Source: an uncultured Verrucomicrobiota bacterium
Lineage (GTDB): Bacteria; Verrucomicrobiota; Verrucomicrobiia; Verrucomicrobiales; Verrucomicrobiaceae
NCBI GenBank assembly: GCA_903838675.1
Contig: CAILZI010000056.1
Location: 1-64,000 of the forward strand
Direction: 5' to 3'
DNA: 64,000 bases
Of this stretch, positions 49,504 through 59,478 are shown one piece after another. Position numbers and translations under genes: made by a program. The notes beneath the pieces are model-generated. The model searched no databases, had not been told where the DNA came from, and saw only the letters and a list, made by a program, of their open reading frames with translations. Positions within the stretch are counted from its first letter, which is position 1. Every line of letters starts with the position of its first letter.

Positions 49504-50397
49504 TCAACGTTCCAGCCAGAGAGCATTGCTGCGAAAATCCACCGTCAGACGTGCGCCCTCCCAGAACCTTGAACCGATGCGCTTGGGCCCTGGCATGACG
49601 TACAGGGTCGTCCCGGGGTACGTCTGCCCACAGAGTGTGGCCTCGGGCACTTGAATCGTACGCGCACCCACCTGATCGGCACGCACACTGCCACCTACAC
49701 CGCTCAAGATTAAACCTCGGCCCATGCCCATGCCATCGTGTGCATGTCCCAATCGAGCGGCGGTGCTTTGATCGATCACGATGCCCCAGGTCGAACCCGA
49801 ATCCACCACCGCTTCCCAGGAAATGCCACCTGAGCTGACACGGATGACGGGCATTCCATTCACCCAGCGCAGCGGTGTACGCGTCACCGCGCCGCTTGCG
49901 GGTTGAAACGCCCGGGAAAAACCCAGCTCCACATTGCCGCGCTGGTAATCGATGGTCATGAAACTGCAATGACGGCGCAAATGATCCATGCCGAAGATGG
50001 CGCTGCCAAGGCCTCCGGGTCGAAAACTGGAAATGCCCCGCACCAGGCAGCGTACGTTCGTGGCGTGCCATTGGCCAAGGTCCATCGTGCTCATCACCGC
50101 CTGGCTGGCGCCTGCTGTACCATGCACGCCACGAATCTGCAGCCTGCGGCCGCCAGAGGGAAGGAGACCGCATTCAGTGGCCACGTCCGGCTCGAAGACA
50201 CTCAGAGTGGCGCCCGTATCCAGCAGCAAAGGAATCGCGCGCTGGCCGTTGATGCTGGCCATGACATGTGGCGTCCCCGCACGCATCTGCATCGGCACCA
50301 CCACATCCGCCTCAGGACCCAACGGTGCCAACGGCAAAAACGGCATCATGCAAGATGACATCAAACACACGATCAAAAGGGCGAAGAGTGCTTTCAT
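49504..50397 (-). CDS. Lipoprotein with two aspartic-protease motifs, paralogue of the adjacent gene
   Basis: A 297-residue paralogue of the gene at 48394. Signal ALFALLIVCLMSSC (lipid Cys16), motif one LLLDTGATLSVFE (D60), motif two AVVDSGSTWGIVI (D199), and a matching end RLTVDFRSNALWLE. Conserved blocks between the two include GVGG, YVMPGPKRIG/DVMPGPSRLG and NG(QRAI/HKPK). It is encoded in tandem on the same strand with 63 bases between the genes, which suggests a duplication. It diverges from the peptide ABC operon across a 138-base spacer. Confidence 0.8.
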   Translation of the reverse strand: MKALFALLIVCLMSSCMMPFLPLAPLGPEADVVVPMQMRAGTPHVMASINGQRAIPLLLDTGATLSVFEPDVATECGLLPSGGRRLQIRGVHGTAGASQAVMSTMDLGQWHATNVRCLVRGISSFRPGGLGSAIFGMDHLRRHCSFMTIDYQRGNVELGFSRAFQPASGAVTRTPLRWVNGMPVIRVSSGGISWEAVVDSGSTWGIVIDQSTAARLGHAHDGMGMGRGLILSGVGGSVRADQVGARTIQVPEATLCGQTYPGTTLYVMPGPKRIGSRFWEGARLTVDFRSNALWLER

Positions 50398-50535
50398 GCG
50401 GCTGGCACATGGTTACGTCCTTTCCGTACATGCGCACCCACCAGTTCCGCGAAATGTCGTGATGAATCTTTCAATTCGCACACAAATCCTTGTGCGCAGC
50501 GGCGTATTATCGGAGGTTTCCGCTTACCGACCTGA

Positions 50536-51834
50536 ATGACCGCCTACCTGATTCGCCGCCTATTACTCATCCCGCCGACGCTCATCGGCATGACGTTAGT
50601 GGTGTTTTTGATCATTCGTTTCACTCCCGGCGGGCCGATGGAGCAGGCGCTGCTGGAGGCGCGCATGAAAAGTGATGGTCAGCGCGGCGGCACGAACCGA
50701 CAGCAATCCAGCGGCCTGACCCCTGCACAGCTACTTAAACTGCAGGAGCAATACGGACACGATAAACCTTTCCTGATCGCCTATGCGTCTTGGCTGGGCG
50801 CCTGGCCGAAGGAGACGAACCGTTCACGTTCTGAGTACAGCGAAGGCAAAACGGAAACGGAAGTCAAAATCCCGGGCACCGCGAGCCTGGTTGTGGTGAA
50901 GCGAACGGATCAGAACCAGGCGGAGATCGTGCCGAGCAAGGAGGTGGACTCCTCCTCATGGAGAGCACGCATCATCACGCCTGAGCAGCAGAAAATCGAA
51001 TGGGAGAAGGTGAACTCCGGCCAGAAACTCGACAAACCGCAGCCCTACGTGGCGCTCATTTATCAACCCAAGTTTGCCGGCGTCCTGCAGGGAAATCTAG
51101 GCGACTCCACCCGCTACAGTGAGCCGGTGTGGACGATGATGAAGCGCCGGTTTCCGATTTCTCTTTTCTACGGAATCACCTCGATTCTGCTGACCTATCT
51201 GGTGTGTGTGCCTCTGGGCGTCTTGAAGGCCATCAAGCATCGTACACCCACAGACACCGCCACCTCGGTGCTGATCTTCTTTGGGTATGCGATTCCTGAG
51301 TTCGTCCTCGGCGTGTTTTTGATGGTGATCTTCGCCGCACGGCTGCGCTGGTTTCCGCTGGAAGGTTTTGTGAGCATAAACTTCGCGGAACTCAGCTTCT
51401 TCGGCAAAATCTACGATGTGCTCCATCACGCCTTCCTGCCGCTGTGCTGCTACATGGTCGGCAGTTTCGCGGGGTTGACGATGCTGGTGAAAAACAACCT
51501 GCTCGACCAGCTCGCCAGCGATTATGTACGCACCGCCGTGGCCAAAGGCGTGGAGTTCAAACGAGCCGTCATCGGGCACGCTCTACGCAATTCTTTTATC
51601 CCTGTTGCTGCCACGATGGGGCAGGCGCTCACGGTGCTCGTGGCCGGCAGCTTCCTCGTGGAGCGCATTTTCGACATCGATGGCTTCGGCCTCATGGGCT
51701 TCAACGCCTTGCTGGAGAAAGATTATCCCATAGTCATGGGCACCGTCACCGTGAGCGGACTGCTGCTCATGCTCGGCAACTTGCTTTCCGACATGATCAC
51801 CGCACGACTGGATCCCCGCATTCGATTTGAGTGA
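50536..51834 (+). CDS. Peptide ABC transporter permease (OppB/YejB type) with an insertion
   Basis: A 432-residue membrane permease. The N-terminal AYLIRRLLLIPPTLIGMTLV is typical of OppB/DppB/YejB, and the C-terminal core has the ABC EAA-type segment DYVRTAVAKGVEFKRAVIGH, ALRNSFIPVAATMG and LVERIFDIDGFGLMGFNALL. Between helix 1 and helix 2 (about 40-190) there is a soluble insertion of about 120 extra residues (including KTETEVKIPGTASLVVVKRT), so it is longer than the usual 310-365. It is first of five overlapping genes encoding two permeases, a binding protein and two ATPases. Confidence 0.9.
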   Translation: MTAYLIRRLLLIPPTLIGMTLVVFLIIRFTPGGPMEQALLEARMKSDGQRGGTNRQQSSGLTPAQLLKLQEQYGHDKPFLIAYASWLGAWPKETNRSRSEYSEGKTETEVKIPGTASLVVVKRTDQNQAEIVPSKEVDSSSWRARIITPEQQKIEWEKVNSGQKLDKPQPYVALIYQPKFAGVLQGNLGDSTRYSEPVWTMMKRRFPISLFYGITSILLTYLVCVPLGVLKAIKHRTPTDTATSVLIFFGYAIPEFVLGVFLMVIFAARLRWFPLEGFVSINFAELSFFGKIYDVLHHAFLPLCCYMVGSFAGLTMLVKNNLLDQLASDYVRTAVAKGVEFKRAVIGHALRNSFIPVAATMGQALTVLVAGSFLVERIFDIDGFGLMGFNALLEKDYPIVMGTVTVSGLLLMLGNLLSDMITARLDPRIRFE

Positions 51835-53354
51835 TGAACCGCAAACTCTCCATCACTGCCATCACCCTCGGTGTTCTCGCCATTCTCGGCGAGCTGTGCG
51901 GGATCTTGATTCCCACCGTCTCCTGGTTCTTCGACAATGGTCGCACCTTTGGCTGGATCAGCTCGCTGCTGCTCATCATCGGCGGCATACTTGGTCTGTT
52001 GTTCCTACCGCGTGAGATCCGCTGGACGCCTGTGACTTTGCAGCGCTTCCGTCGTTTCCGCAGCATTGACCGCGGCTGGTGGTCGTTCCGCATTCTGCTG
52101 GCGCTGATCGCACTGGCCATGCTGGATCAGGCCCTGGTGGGAAAGCGCGCACTGCTGGTGCACTGCGACGGCAAAACGTATTTCCCCGCCTTCTCCCAGA
52201 AGCGGTATCAAGCGCAGGACTTTGGTCTCGCTGGAGAGCAGGAGACGAACTACCGCGAACTGAAGCAACGCCTGAGCAAGGAAAAGCGCGGCTTCGTCTG
52301 GATGCCCTTGGTGCCATGGGACCCGGTGCTGGACACAGACTCGCTGCAATCGATCACGCTGGAGCAGCGTGGTGGCATGTGGTACAAGCCGGGTGATCCC
52401 GAAGCCTATTCCGGACGCGCCCAGCAGTTCTATGCTGATCTGCCGACGCAAAAGCATACGGACACACGATTCCGCAAAGGCTTGCCGGATGGCGAATCCC
52501 TGGGCTACTCACGCAATGGTGCACTGGCGCTCTCCGCCTTCTATAAAGCCGGGGTGAAGGATCGTGAAAAGTGGACGGGTGAGATGCCGCAGGAGCAGTT
52601 CGAGAAAGCAGCGGTCACCTCCTATGAAATGATTGTCTATCCGGCGATCCCACCTCTGTGGAAAGCCGGACACTATCTGGGCACGGACAGCCGCGGCTGG
52701 GATGTGCTGGCGCAGATTTATGGCGGATGGCAGCTCAACCTGAAGGCGATTTTGCTGTTCATTCTTTTCACCTATGGTGTCGGCATTCTCATTGGTCTGC
52801 TGATGGGTTTCCTCGGCGGCATTTTTGACATCGCCATGCAGCGTTTCATCGAGATTCTCGATGAACTGCCCTTCCTCTACATCGTGATGATCCTGATCAG
52901 CATCATCGGCGTGGCCAACATGAATTTGTTGATTCTCCTCGGTGTGATCTGCTTCTTCTCTTGGACGAGCCTGACCTACTCGCTGCGTGCGCTGGCTTAC
53001 AAAGAAAAGGAGCGTGACTATATTTCAGCCGCACGTCTGCAAGGGGCAAGCACCTGGCGCATCATCACGCGCTATCTGCTGCCGAACATGCTCGCCACCA
53101 TCGTGACGAAAATCCCCTTCAGCGTCGCCGCCATCATCTCCTCTCTCACCGCCCTGGCATTCCTGGGCTTTGGCCTGCCAGAAACCTATGCGCAATGGGG
53201 CTGGCTGTTTGACGACGGCACCAGTCATCTTTCCGCAGTGTGGATCTCCATCTCGATGTTCAGCGTGATGGTCTTCATCCTGTTGCTCGTCACGTTTGTC
53301 GGAGAAGCGCTGCGTGAGGCGTTCGATCCGAAGAAGTTCACCACCTATCAATGA
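51834..53354 (+). CDS. Peptide ABC transporter permease (OppC/YejE type)
   Basis: A 506-residue permease. An N-terminal pair of helices (ITLGVLAILGELCGILIPTV; SLLLIIGGILGLLFL) and another near 85-105 precede a long periplasmic region (about 110-280). The BPD transport core follows: GIFDIAMQRFIEILDELPFL, SYLALREKERDYISAA-type segment YKEKERDYISAARLQGASTW and ALAFLGFGLPETYAQWGWL. The YejE-like length and insert match the first permease. The start at ATG 51834 overlaps the previous stop (TGATG); a GTG at 51831 is an alternative. Confidence 0.9.
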   Translation: MNRKLSITAITLGVLAILGELCGILIPTVSWFFDNGRTFGWISSLLLIIGGILGLLFLPREIRWTPVTLQRFRRFRSIDRGWWSFRILLALIALAMLDQALVGKRALLVHCDGKTYFPAFSQKRYQAQDFGLAGEQETNYRELKQRLSKEKRGFVWMPLVPWDPVLDTDSLQSITLEQRGGMWYKPGDPEAYSGRAQQFYADLPTQKHTDTRFRKGLPDGESLGYSRNGALALSAFYKAGVKDREKWTGEMPQEQFEKAAVTSYEMIVYPAIPPLWKAGHYLGTDSRGWDVLAQIYGGWQLNLKAILLFILFTYGVGILIGLLMGFLGGIFDIAMQRFIEILDELPFLYIVMILISIIGVANMNLLILLGVICFFSWTSLTYSLRALAYKEKERDYISAARLQGASTWRIITRYLLPNMLATIVTKIPFSVAAIISSLTALAFLGFGLPETYAQWGWLFDDGTSHLSAVWISISMFSVMVFILLLVTFVGEALREAFDPKKFTTYQ

Positions 53355-55411
53355 AGCTCGCCGTTCCCCGTTTGCTGTTGGCTTTTTCCACCGCCGCCAT
53401 CCTCGGCGGTGCGCTGCATGCCGCAGATTTTCCGCCCTATGACGGCACAAAAGAGCGCGAGGCTTTTTGGAGCTTCTACAACAAAAAGGTTCTCGCTGAT
53501 CTGCAGAGCCAGGAAAAAGCACTGCCTGATTTGATCGCGAAGGAGACTGATGCTGCGAAAAAGGCAGAACTGGAGATGCAGCTCACGATGACGCGCGAAC
53601 GTCTGAAGAAGCCGGAATACTTCACCTTCGCCAAACCCAAGGATGTCCCGGCAGATTTGAAATGGGAGAACGGCATGGACGAGCCGGAGATCGGCGACGC
53701 CCATGCCAAGAAGGGCGGCACAATGCGTCAGTATGTCCTCTCATTCCCGCCCACACTTCGTATCCTCGGCGAGAACAGCAACAGTTCCTTTCGCGGTTAT
53801 CAGTACGACGATGTGGAAATGGCGCTGATCAATCTTCATCCGGAAACTGGCCGTGTGATTCCCGCCATCGCGAAAGAGTGGGCGGTGGCTCCCGACAATC
53901 GCACAGTGTATTTCCGCATCGACCCGGATGCGACCTTCTCTGATGGCACGCCGATCGAGCCGGAAGACTTCTTCAACCATTTCTACATGCAGCTCAGCGA
54001 GTACCCGAAGAATCCCTTCGGAAATCAATGGTATGGGGAGAATTACGCGAACATCACGCGTTACGATGCGCACACGTTGTCCATCTCGCTCACGGAACCC
54101 AAGCCGCTTGCCGCCTATTACGTGAACATGTCGCCGATGTCCCGCCGCTTCTACAGCGAGTTCGGACCGGACTTTGAGCAGCGCTATCAGTGGCGCTGCC
54201 GTCCCACGTCCGGCCCCTACGTGATCCACGAGGAGGACATTCACTTCGGGCGCGACATTGCTCTCTCCCGCGTGAAAAATTGGTGGGCGCGGGACAAAAA
54301 ATTCTCCCGCTATCGCTACAACGTCGATCACATCGTCTATCGCGTCGTGCGTCTGCAGGAGAAGGTGATGGAGCTCTTCCGTCAAGGCGAACTGGATGTC
54401 GAAGAGCTCATGATGGGCATACCCGAATACTGGTATGAAAAGCTGGAGATCCCCGAAGTACACAAGGGCTACATCCAGAAGGCGAAGTTCTACAACATAT
54501 GGCCGGGCTCCCATGCGGGCCTGTGGCTGAACTGTGCGGTCGCTCCACTGAACAACAAGGAGGTACGCCTGGGCCTCAGCTACGCCACAAACTACCAGAA
54601 GGTGATCGACTTCGATCTGCGCGGTGACTTCCAGCGGCTCAACTGCTTCGCCAAAGGATTCCCGCTCATCGGCGATCCGCCCATCACAGCACGGCCCTTC
54701 GATGTGCAGCTGGCACGCGAGCATTTTGCCAAGGCCGGATACACCAAGCTCGGCAATGACGGAGTGCTGGTGAATGACAAAGGTGAGCGCCTGTCGATCA
54801 CCATCCTGCATCGTAAAGTGGAGATCATTCAAAAGGTCATGCAACGGCTGAAAGAAGAGGCGATCAAAGCCGGCGTGGAATACAAGCTCGAAGGCCTTGA
54901 AAGCACGTCCTACTTCCAGAAGGCCACGCAGAAGAAGCATCAGATCGCGTCCGTGGCTTTCAGCGTCACGCCGCCGATCCCTGATCACTATCAAAACTGG
55001 CACTCAAAGGATGCCTTCATGGAGGACGGCAAAACGCCCAAACCCAACACCAACAATCTCTGCAGCTTCGCTGATCCGCGCATGGACAAATTCTGCGAGG
55101 ACGAGCGCCACGCGACGACGATCGAGGAGATCCACAAAGCCTCATGGGCAGCAGACCAGCTCATTTACGACGAGGCCGCATGGATTCCCGCCTACGAGCA
55201 GAACTACTACCGCGTAGCCTACTGGCGCTGGGTAAAGTGGCCGGAGAAAACCTTCAACCTCGCCATCAGCGAGCAGGCAATGTCCAGCCACATCCATTGG
55301 ATCGACGAAGACGTGAAACGTGAAACGGAGGCCGCGATGCGCGCAGGTAAAACCTTCCCAGAAACCGATCAGGTCTTCGATCACAACCTTAAAGCAGGAG
55401 GAACCAAGTAA
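53351..55411 (+). CDS. Extracellular solute-binding protein family 5 (YejA-like peptide binder)
   Basis: A 686-residue exported binding protein. Signal peptide [22 protein letters not shown], then about 90 residues of charged helix (ending [17 protein letters not shown]) not usual in OppA, then the SBP_bac_5 fold: [75 protein letters not shown], and [20 protein letters not shown]. The [11 protein letters not shown] and large size recall YejA. It overlaps both neighbours by one to four bases. It would deliver peptides or peptide-like compounds to the two permeases. Confidence 0.9.
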   Translation: MKLAVPRLLLAFSTAAILGGALHAADFPPYDGTKEREAFWSFYNKKVLADLQSQEKALPDLIAKETDAAKKAELEMQLTMTRERLKKPEYFTFAKPKDVPADLKWENGMDEPEIGDAHAKKGGTMRQYVLSFPPTLRILGENSNSSFRGYQYDDVEMALINLHPETGRVIPAIAKEWAVAPDNRTVYFRIDPDATFSDGTPIEPEDFFNHFYMQLSEYPKNPFGNQWYGENYANITRYDAHTLSISLTEPKPLAAYYVNMSPMSRRFYSEFGPDFEQRYQWRCRPTSGPYVIHEEDIHFGRDIALSRVKNWWARDKKFSRYRYNVDHIVYRVVRLQEKVMELFRQGELDVEELMMGIPEYWYEKLEIPEVHKGYIQKAKFYNIWPGSHAGLWLNCAVAPLNNKEVRLGLSYATNYQKVIDFDLRGDFQRLNCFAKGFPLIGDPPITARPFDVQLAREHFAKAGYTKLGNDGVLVNDKGERLSITILHRKVEIIQKVMQRLKEEAIKAGVEYKLEGLESTSYFQKATQKKHQIASVAFSVTPPIPDHYQNWHSKDAFMEDGKTPKPNTNNLCSFADPRMDKFCEDERHATTIEEIHKASWAADQLIYDEAAWIPAYEQNYYRVAYWRWVKWPEKTFNLAISEQAMSSHIHWIDEDVKRETEAAMRAGKTFPETDQVFDHNLKAGGTK

Positions 55412-56406
55412 TGCCGCCGCCTCTGCTCGAAGTCCGCAATTTGCGTGTCGGTTTCCAGACCGACGAAGGTCTGCTCACAGCTGTGGATGGGGTCGATTTC
55501 GCACTGGAAGCCGGCAAGACGCTCGGTGTGGTCGGTGAAAGCGGTTGCGGCAAAAGCGTGACGGCCATGAGCCTCATGCGTCTGCTGCCACAGCCTGCAG
55601 GGCGCATTCTCAGCGGCGAAGTGCTGCTCGAGGGCCGCGATCTCACGAAGCTGCCGATCGAAGACATGCGGAAGATTCGCGGCAATGACATCGCGATGAT
55701 CTTCCAGGAGCCGATGACGGCGCTGAATCCTGTGCAGCCCGTCGGCATGCAGATCATCGAGGCGATTCAACTGCATGAGCCCACCACTCCTGCCAAGGCG
55801 CTCAGGCGTGCGGTCGAACTCATGGAATGGGTCGGCATCCCCGCGCCTGAACAGCGTGTGAACGAGTATCCGCACCAGCTCAGCGGCGGCATGCGCCAGC
55901 GTGTAATGATCGCCATGGCGCTGTCCTGCCACCCGAAGGTCCTCATTGCCGACGAGCCGACCACGGCGCTCGATGTCACGGTTCAGGCGCAGATCCTCGA
56001 CCTCCTGAAGCGTCTGCAAAACGAAACCAGCATGGCGGTCATTTTGATCACCCACGACCTCGGCGTGATCGCTGAAACCTGCGATGATGTCGCCGTCATG
56101 TATGCGGGTCGTATCGTCGAACGCGGGCCTGTATTTCCGATTTTCGCCAAACCGCAGCATCCTTACACGCAGGGTCTCATCCGCTGCCTGCCGAAGCTCG
56201 ATCATCCGCCCAAGACGACGCTGCCCGTCATCCCGGGCATGGTTCCCAGCCTCAGGGACATGCCCCCGGGCTGCCGCTTTGCCGCACGCTGCCCGAATCC
56301 TCACAGCACTGATGTCTTGGACACCCGCCAGCCTTGGAAAGAATGCGGGAGCGGACATGGCGTGGAAGCCTGCGCGTGCTTTGCCTCACAAATCTCCGCG
56401 TCATGA
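55411..56406 (+). CDS. Peptide ABC transporter ATP-binding protein (OppD/DppD type)
   Basis: A 331-residue ATPase. Walker A is GESGCGKS (about 46-53), the signature is [15 protein letters not shown], Walker B is [12 protein letters not shown], and the H-loop His is in LITHDLG. The C-terminal oligopeptide extension has the Cys-rich [13 protein letters not shown] motif of OppD/DppD, which in some members binds an iron-sulfur cluster. It begins at the ATG overlapping the binding-protein stop (taATG) and is coupled to the next ATPase gene by an ATGA overlap. Confidence 0.93.
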   Translation: MPPPLLEVRNLRVGFQTDEGLLTAVDGVDFALEAGKTLGVVGESGCGKSVTAMSLMRLLPQPAGRILSGEVLLEGRDLTKLPIEDMRKIRGNDIAMIFQEPMTALNPVQPVGMQIIEAIQLHEPTTPAKALRRAVELMEWVGIPAPEQRVNEYPHQLSGGMRQRVMIAMALSCHPKVLIADEPTTALDVTVQAQILDLLKRLQNETSMAVILITHDLGVIAETCDDVAVMYAGRIVERGPVFPIFAKPQHPYTQGLIRCLPKLDHPPKTTLPVIPGMVPSLRDMPPGCRFAARCPNPHSTDVLDTRQPWKECGSGHGVEACACFASQISAS

Positions 56407-57371
56407 GCCTTCTCTCCGTTCAAAATCTCAAGATGCACTTTCCGGTGCGAGGCGGTGTGTTTTACACCACCCAGGCTGTATGCAAGGCCGTGGATGGCGT
56501 GAGCTTCGAGCTGAAAGCAGGCGAAACGCTTGGCCTTGTCGGCGAGAGCGGCTGTGGCAAGTCCACGGTGGCACGCTCCGTGGTACGGCTGCTCAAGCCC
56601 ACCTCCGGGAATGTGATCTTCGAAGGCAACGACATCTCGACGCAGCCGCAAAGCTCACTTCGCACGATGCGGCGTGAAATGCAGATGATCTTCCAGGATC
56701 CTGCAGAATCGCTCAATCCACGCCACACCATCGGGCAGATTTTGGAAGAACCCTTCATCATTCAAAAGATGGGTACTCGCGCAGAACGGGCTGAATGGGC
56801 GGTCGAGCTTCTCAAACGTGTTGGTCTGCCGGCGGATGCCATGCATCGTTATTCCTTCGAGTTTAGCGGCGGTCAGCGCCAGCGCATTGGCATTGCACGT
56901 GCGATCGCGTTGAAGCCCAAGCTCATTGTTTGTGACGAGCCGGTCTCCGCGCTGGATGTCTCGGTGCAGAGCCAGGTGCTCAATCTCCTGCTTGAGCTGC
57001 AGCGCGACATGGGGCTGAGCTATCTGTTCATCGCTCACGGGCTTAATGTGGTGAAACACATGAGCGACCGCGTGGCGGTGATGTACCTCGGCAAGATTGT
57101 CGAACTAGCGCCTGCGACCGAGCTCTATCAAAACCCGCGCCATGCGTATACCAAGGCATTGCTCGACGCGATTCCCATCGCCGATCCGACGCAGCGCCGC
57201 GCACGGCAGTTGCTGCGAGGCGACGTGCCTTCTCCTATTAACCCGCCCGCCGGCTGCGCCTTCGGCCACCGCATGAAGCACCCGAAGTGGGAGCAAAGCG
57301 TGGGGATGGATCTCACGCTGAAGGAGATCACGCCCGGGCATTTTGTGCAGCCTTGTCCTTGTTGCACGTGA
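56403..57371 (+). CDS. Peptide ABC transporter ATP-binding protein (OppF/DppF type)
   Basis: A 322-residue ATPase. Walker [10 protein letters not shown], signature [17 protein letters not shown], Walker [16 protein letters not shown]-loop FIAHGLNVV. The usual His-Asp of the H-loop region reads HG rather than HD. The C-terminal oligopeptide domain carries [20 protein letters not shown]. The start at 56403 overlaps the upstream stop (ATGA) and is preferred over an earlier in-frame ATG at 56334, which lies inside the preceding gene. It is the last gene of the transporter operon, with a terminator-like hairpin 7 bases after its stop codon. Confidence 0.93.
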   Translation: MSLLSVQNLKMHFPVRGGVFYTTQAVCKAVDGVSFELKAGETLGLVGESGCGKSTVARSVVRLLKPTSGNVIFEGNDISTQPQSSLRTMRREMQMIFQDPAESLNPRHTIGQILEEPFIIQKMGTRAERAEWAVELLKRVGLPADAMHRYSFEFSGGQRQRIGIARAIALKPKLIVCDEPVSALDVSVQSQVLNLLLELQRDMGLSYLFIAHGLNVVKHMSDRVAVMYLGKIVELAPATELYQNPRHAYTKALLDAIPIADPTQRRARQLLRGDVPSPINPPAGCAFGHRMKHPKWEQSVGMDLTLKEITPGHFVQPCPCCT

Positions 57372-57377
57372 AAGGGT

Positions 57378-57401
57378 GATGCGGGCATTGCTGCCCGCAT
57401 C
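57378..57401. terminator. Bidirectional terminator between convergent genes
   Basis: A 10-bp perfect stem gatgcgggca / tgcccgcatc with a ttgc loop, in the 39 bases between the ATPase and the convergent actP gene. The plus strand continues cgtttctg and the minus strand accctttca, weak T-tracts on either side. Confidence 0.65.
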
Positions 57402-57410
57402 CGTTTCTGA

Positions 57411-58985
57411 TCAATGAGATGTGGCCTTCTCCGCACCGAGGCCGGTGTGGGCGCGGACGGTGAGTTCGGCGAATTTGGCTTCGGCTTCAGGATCACGCGC
57501 GGTCAGAATGGTGCCAAGCCAGGCGGCGATGAAGCCGATGGGGATGCTGACGATGCCGGGATTTTCGAGCGGGAAAATGGCGCCGGCTTTGCCGAAGAGA
57601 CCGTTCGGGCTGAGCAGGATGAGGACGATGGCAGAGATGAGTCCTGCGCTGAGTCCGGCCACGGCACCCGAAGTGTTGAAGCGCTTCCAGAAGACGCTGA
57701 AGATGATGACCGGCAGGTTCGCGCTCGCTGCGACGGCAAATGCCAGGCCGACGAGGAAAGCCGTGTTCACACTGGGGCCCAGATAGATGGCGATGGCGAT
57801 GCTGACCGCACCCACGCAGAAGGCGGTGACGCGTGCCACGATCATTTCCGCGCCCGGACGGTTTGCTTTGCCGTGATGGATCACATTGGAAAAGAAGTCA
57901 TGCGCGAAGCTGGCGCTGGCACTCATGGTCAGACCGGCGACCACCGCGAGAATGGTGGCGAAGGCGACGGCACTGATGAAGGCGAAGAAGTACGGCCCGC
58001 CCAGGTGCCCGGCCAGGATAGGCGCGACCATGTTAATGTCGGGCTTGCCCGCGGCCGTGGTGATGAGTTCCTTTTTCAGAATGGTGGCGGCACCAAAACC
58101 GAAGAAGGTCGTCATGATGTAGAAGAGGCCGATGATGGCCATGGCCCACACCACGCTGGAGCGCGCGGTCTTGGCGTCCGGCACGGTGTAAAAGCGCACC
58201 AGAATGTGCGGCAGGCCGGCAGTCCCCAGCACGAGGCCGAGGCAGAGGGAGATGAGATCAAGCGGCCCCCAGGGACCGGCGGCGGCCACGCCGTACTTCA
58301 GGCCTGGCTGCATCAGATTTTTGGGTTCCGCACTGCCACCGTAGTCGGCCTTGGAAACGGAATTGAAGAATTCGGTGAAGCTGAAGTGATGAAACTGCAG
58401 CACGAGGAAGCTGAGCAGCAGGGCACCGGCGATAAGCAGCAGCGCCTTGATGATCTGCACCCAGGTGGTGGCGAGCATGCCGCCAAAGACGACATACACC
58501 AGCATCAGCACGCCGACGCCAATGACCGCTGGTGCGAACTCAATGCCGATGAGACGCTCGATGATGCCGCCCGCGCCGACCATCTGTGCGATCATGTAAA
58601 TCGTGGACACGATCAGCGTGCTAAGCGAGGCCAGCGCACGCACCGGACGCGGCTTGAGTCGGTAGGCCAGGAGGTCGGCCATGGTGTACTTGCCCGCATT
58701 CCGCAGCGGCTCGGCCACGATGAGCAGCACGGTGATGTAGGCCACCAGGAAACCCACGGAGTACATGAAGCCGTCGTAGCCGGAGAAGCAGATCATGCCG
58801 GAGATGCCGAGGAAAGAGGCAGCGCTCATGTAGTCTCCAGCCACCGCGAGGCCGTTCTGCCAGCCGGTGATGCTGCGGCCAGCAGCGAAGTACGCGCTGG
58901 CTCCCGTGTTCTTCTTGGCAGCGTAGAAGGTGATGAGAAGAGTGAGGCCGACGAAGGCCATGAACATGATCTGAGCAATGGTCAT
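57411..58985 (-). CDS. actP: Cation/acetate symporter, SSS family
   Basis: A 524-residue sodium:solute symporter with about 13 helices, most like ActP, which imports acetate and other short monocarboxylates. Features: an N-terminal helix (MFMAFVGLTLLITFYAAKKN), GRSITGWQNGLAVAGDYMSA (helix 2 sodium-site region), GISGMICFSGYDGFMYSVGF, MADLLAYRLKPRPVRALASL, and NLPVIIFSVFWKRFNTSGAV. The Na-site Ala/Ser segments match. Downstream of a DUF485 gene (47-base spacer), the arrangement yjcH-actP is the standard one. Confidence 0.92.
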   Translation of the reverse strand: MTIAQIMFMAFVGLTLLITFYAAKKNTGASAYFAAGRSITGWQNGLAVAGDYMSAASFLGISGMICFSGYDGFMYSVGFLVAYITVLLIVAEPLRNAGKYTMADLLAYRLKPRPVRALASLSTLIVSTIYMIAQMVGAGGIIERLIGIEFAPAVIGVGVLMLVYVVFGGMLATTWVQIIKALLLIAGALLLSFLVLQFHHFSFTEFFNSVSKADYGGSAEPKNLMQPGLKYGVAAAGPWGPLDLISLCLGLVLGTAGLPHILVRFYTVPDAKTARSSVVWAMAIIGLFYIMTTFFGFGAATILKKELITTAAGKPDINMVAPILAGHLGGPYFFAFISAVAFATILAVVAGLTMSASASFAHDFFSNVIHHGKANRPGAEMIVARVTAFCVGAVSIAIAIYLGPSVNTAFLVGLAFAVAASANLPVIIFSVFWKRFNTSGAVAGLSAGLISAIVLILLSPNGLFGKAGAIFPLENPGIVSIPIGFIAAWLGTILTARDPEAEAKFAELTVRAHTGLGAEKATSH

Positions 58986-59032
58986 AAAATAGAAAAAAGG
59001 TCAAAAATTGAAAACGCAGGACCGCACACCAC

Positions 59033-59341
59033 TCAATGGTGGCCATGGATCACTTCGGCGGCCGCCTTGTCCCACTTCGCCGCGACGCGCACGTAAAGAA
59101 AGGCCATGATCCAGGCCATGAAAAACTGCGATAGCGCAAAGGCGTAGGCGATGTTCACCTCGCCCCAGACCTTTTGCTTCATGAGGTCGGGCCAGTAGCC
59201 CACCAGGATGGGCAGCGCGAGATAGTAGATCAGGAAGAAGATCGTGGCAGGAATGATGAATGCCTTTTTCCGGGCCAGCAGCGCTCGGAATTCCGGCTTT
59301 GCTTCCAGCTTTTCCCAGTTCACAGGTGTTTTTTCGCTCAT
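59033..59341 (-). CDS. yjcH: DUF485 membrane protein (YjcH family)
   Basis: A 102-residue membrane protein with two helices (AFIIPATIFFLIYYLALPIL and IAYAFALSQFFMAWIMAFLY) and the DUF485 pattern ARKKAF...Y...L...L. YjcH accompanies ActP in acetate uptake operons, though its role is unclear. The frame is open upstream to 59458, but the region before the ATG at 59341 is not conserved in character and this start gives a normal size. Confidence 0.88.
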   Translation of the reverse strand: MSEKTPVNWEKLEAKPEFRALLARKKAFIIPATIFFLIYYLALPILVGYWPDLMKQKVWGEVNIAYAFALSQFFMAWIMAFLYVRVAAKWDKAAAEVIHGHH

Positions 59342-59478
59342 AGTGGGGCGGAGAGTATGGAGACAGACACTGGATGGCAAGAGTGGAAAGCACCGGAAAT
59401 TGAAAATGCCTGCGTTTTTCTCTTCTGTTGCCAGACCGTTGCTTGACTCTTCATGCACTGCCTTGCAAAAGCACCCCC

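Noticed and set aside
57414..59096. A 560-residue open frame on the plus strand opposite actP and yjcH
   Set aside because: Extremely Gly/Glu/Asp/His-rich and lacking hydrophobic core segments; it mirrors the symporter codons.
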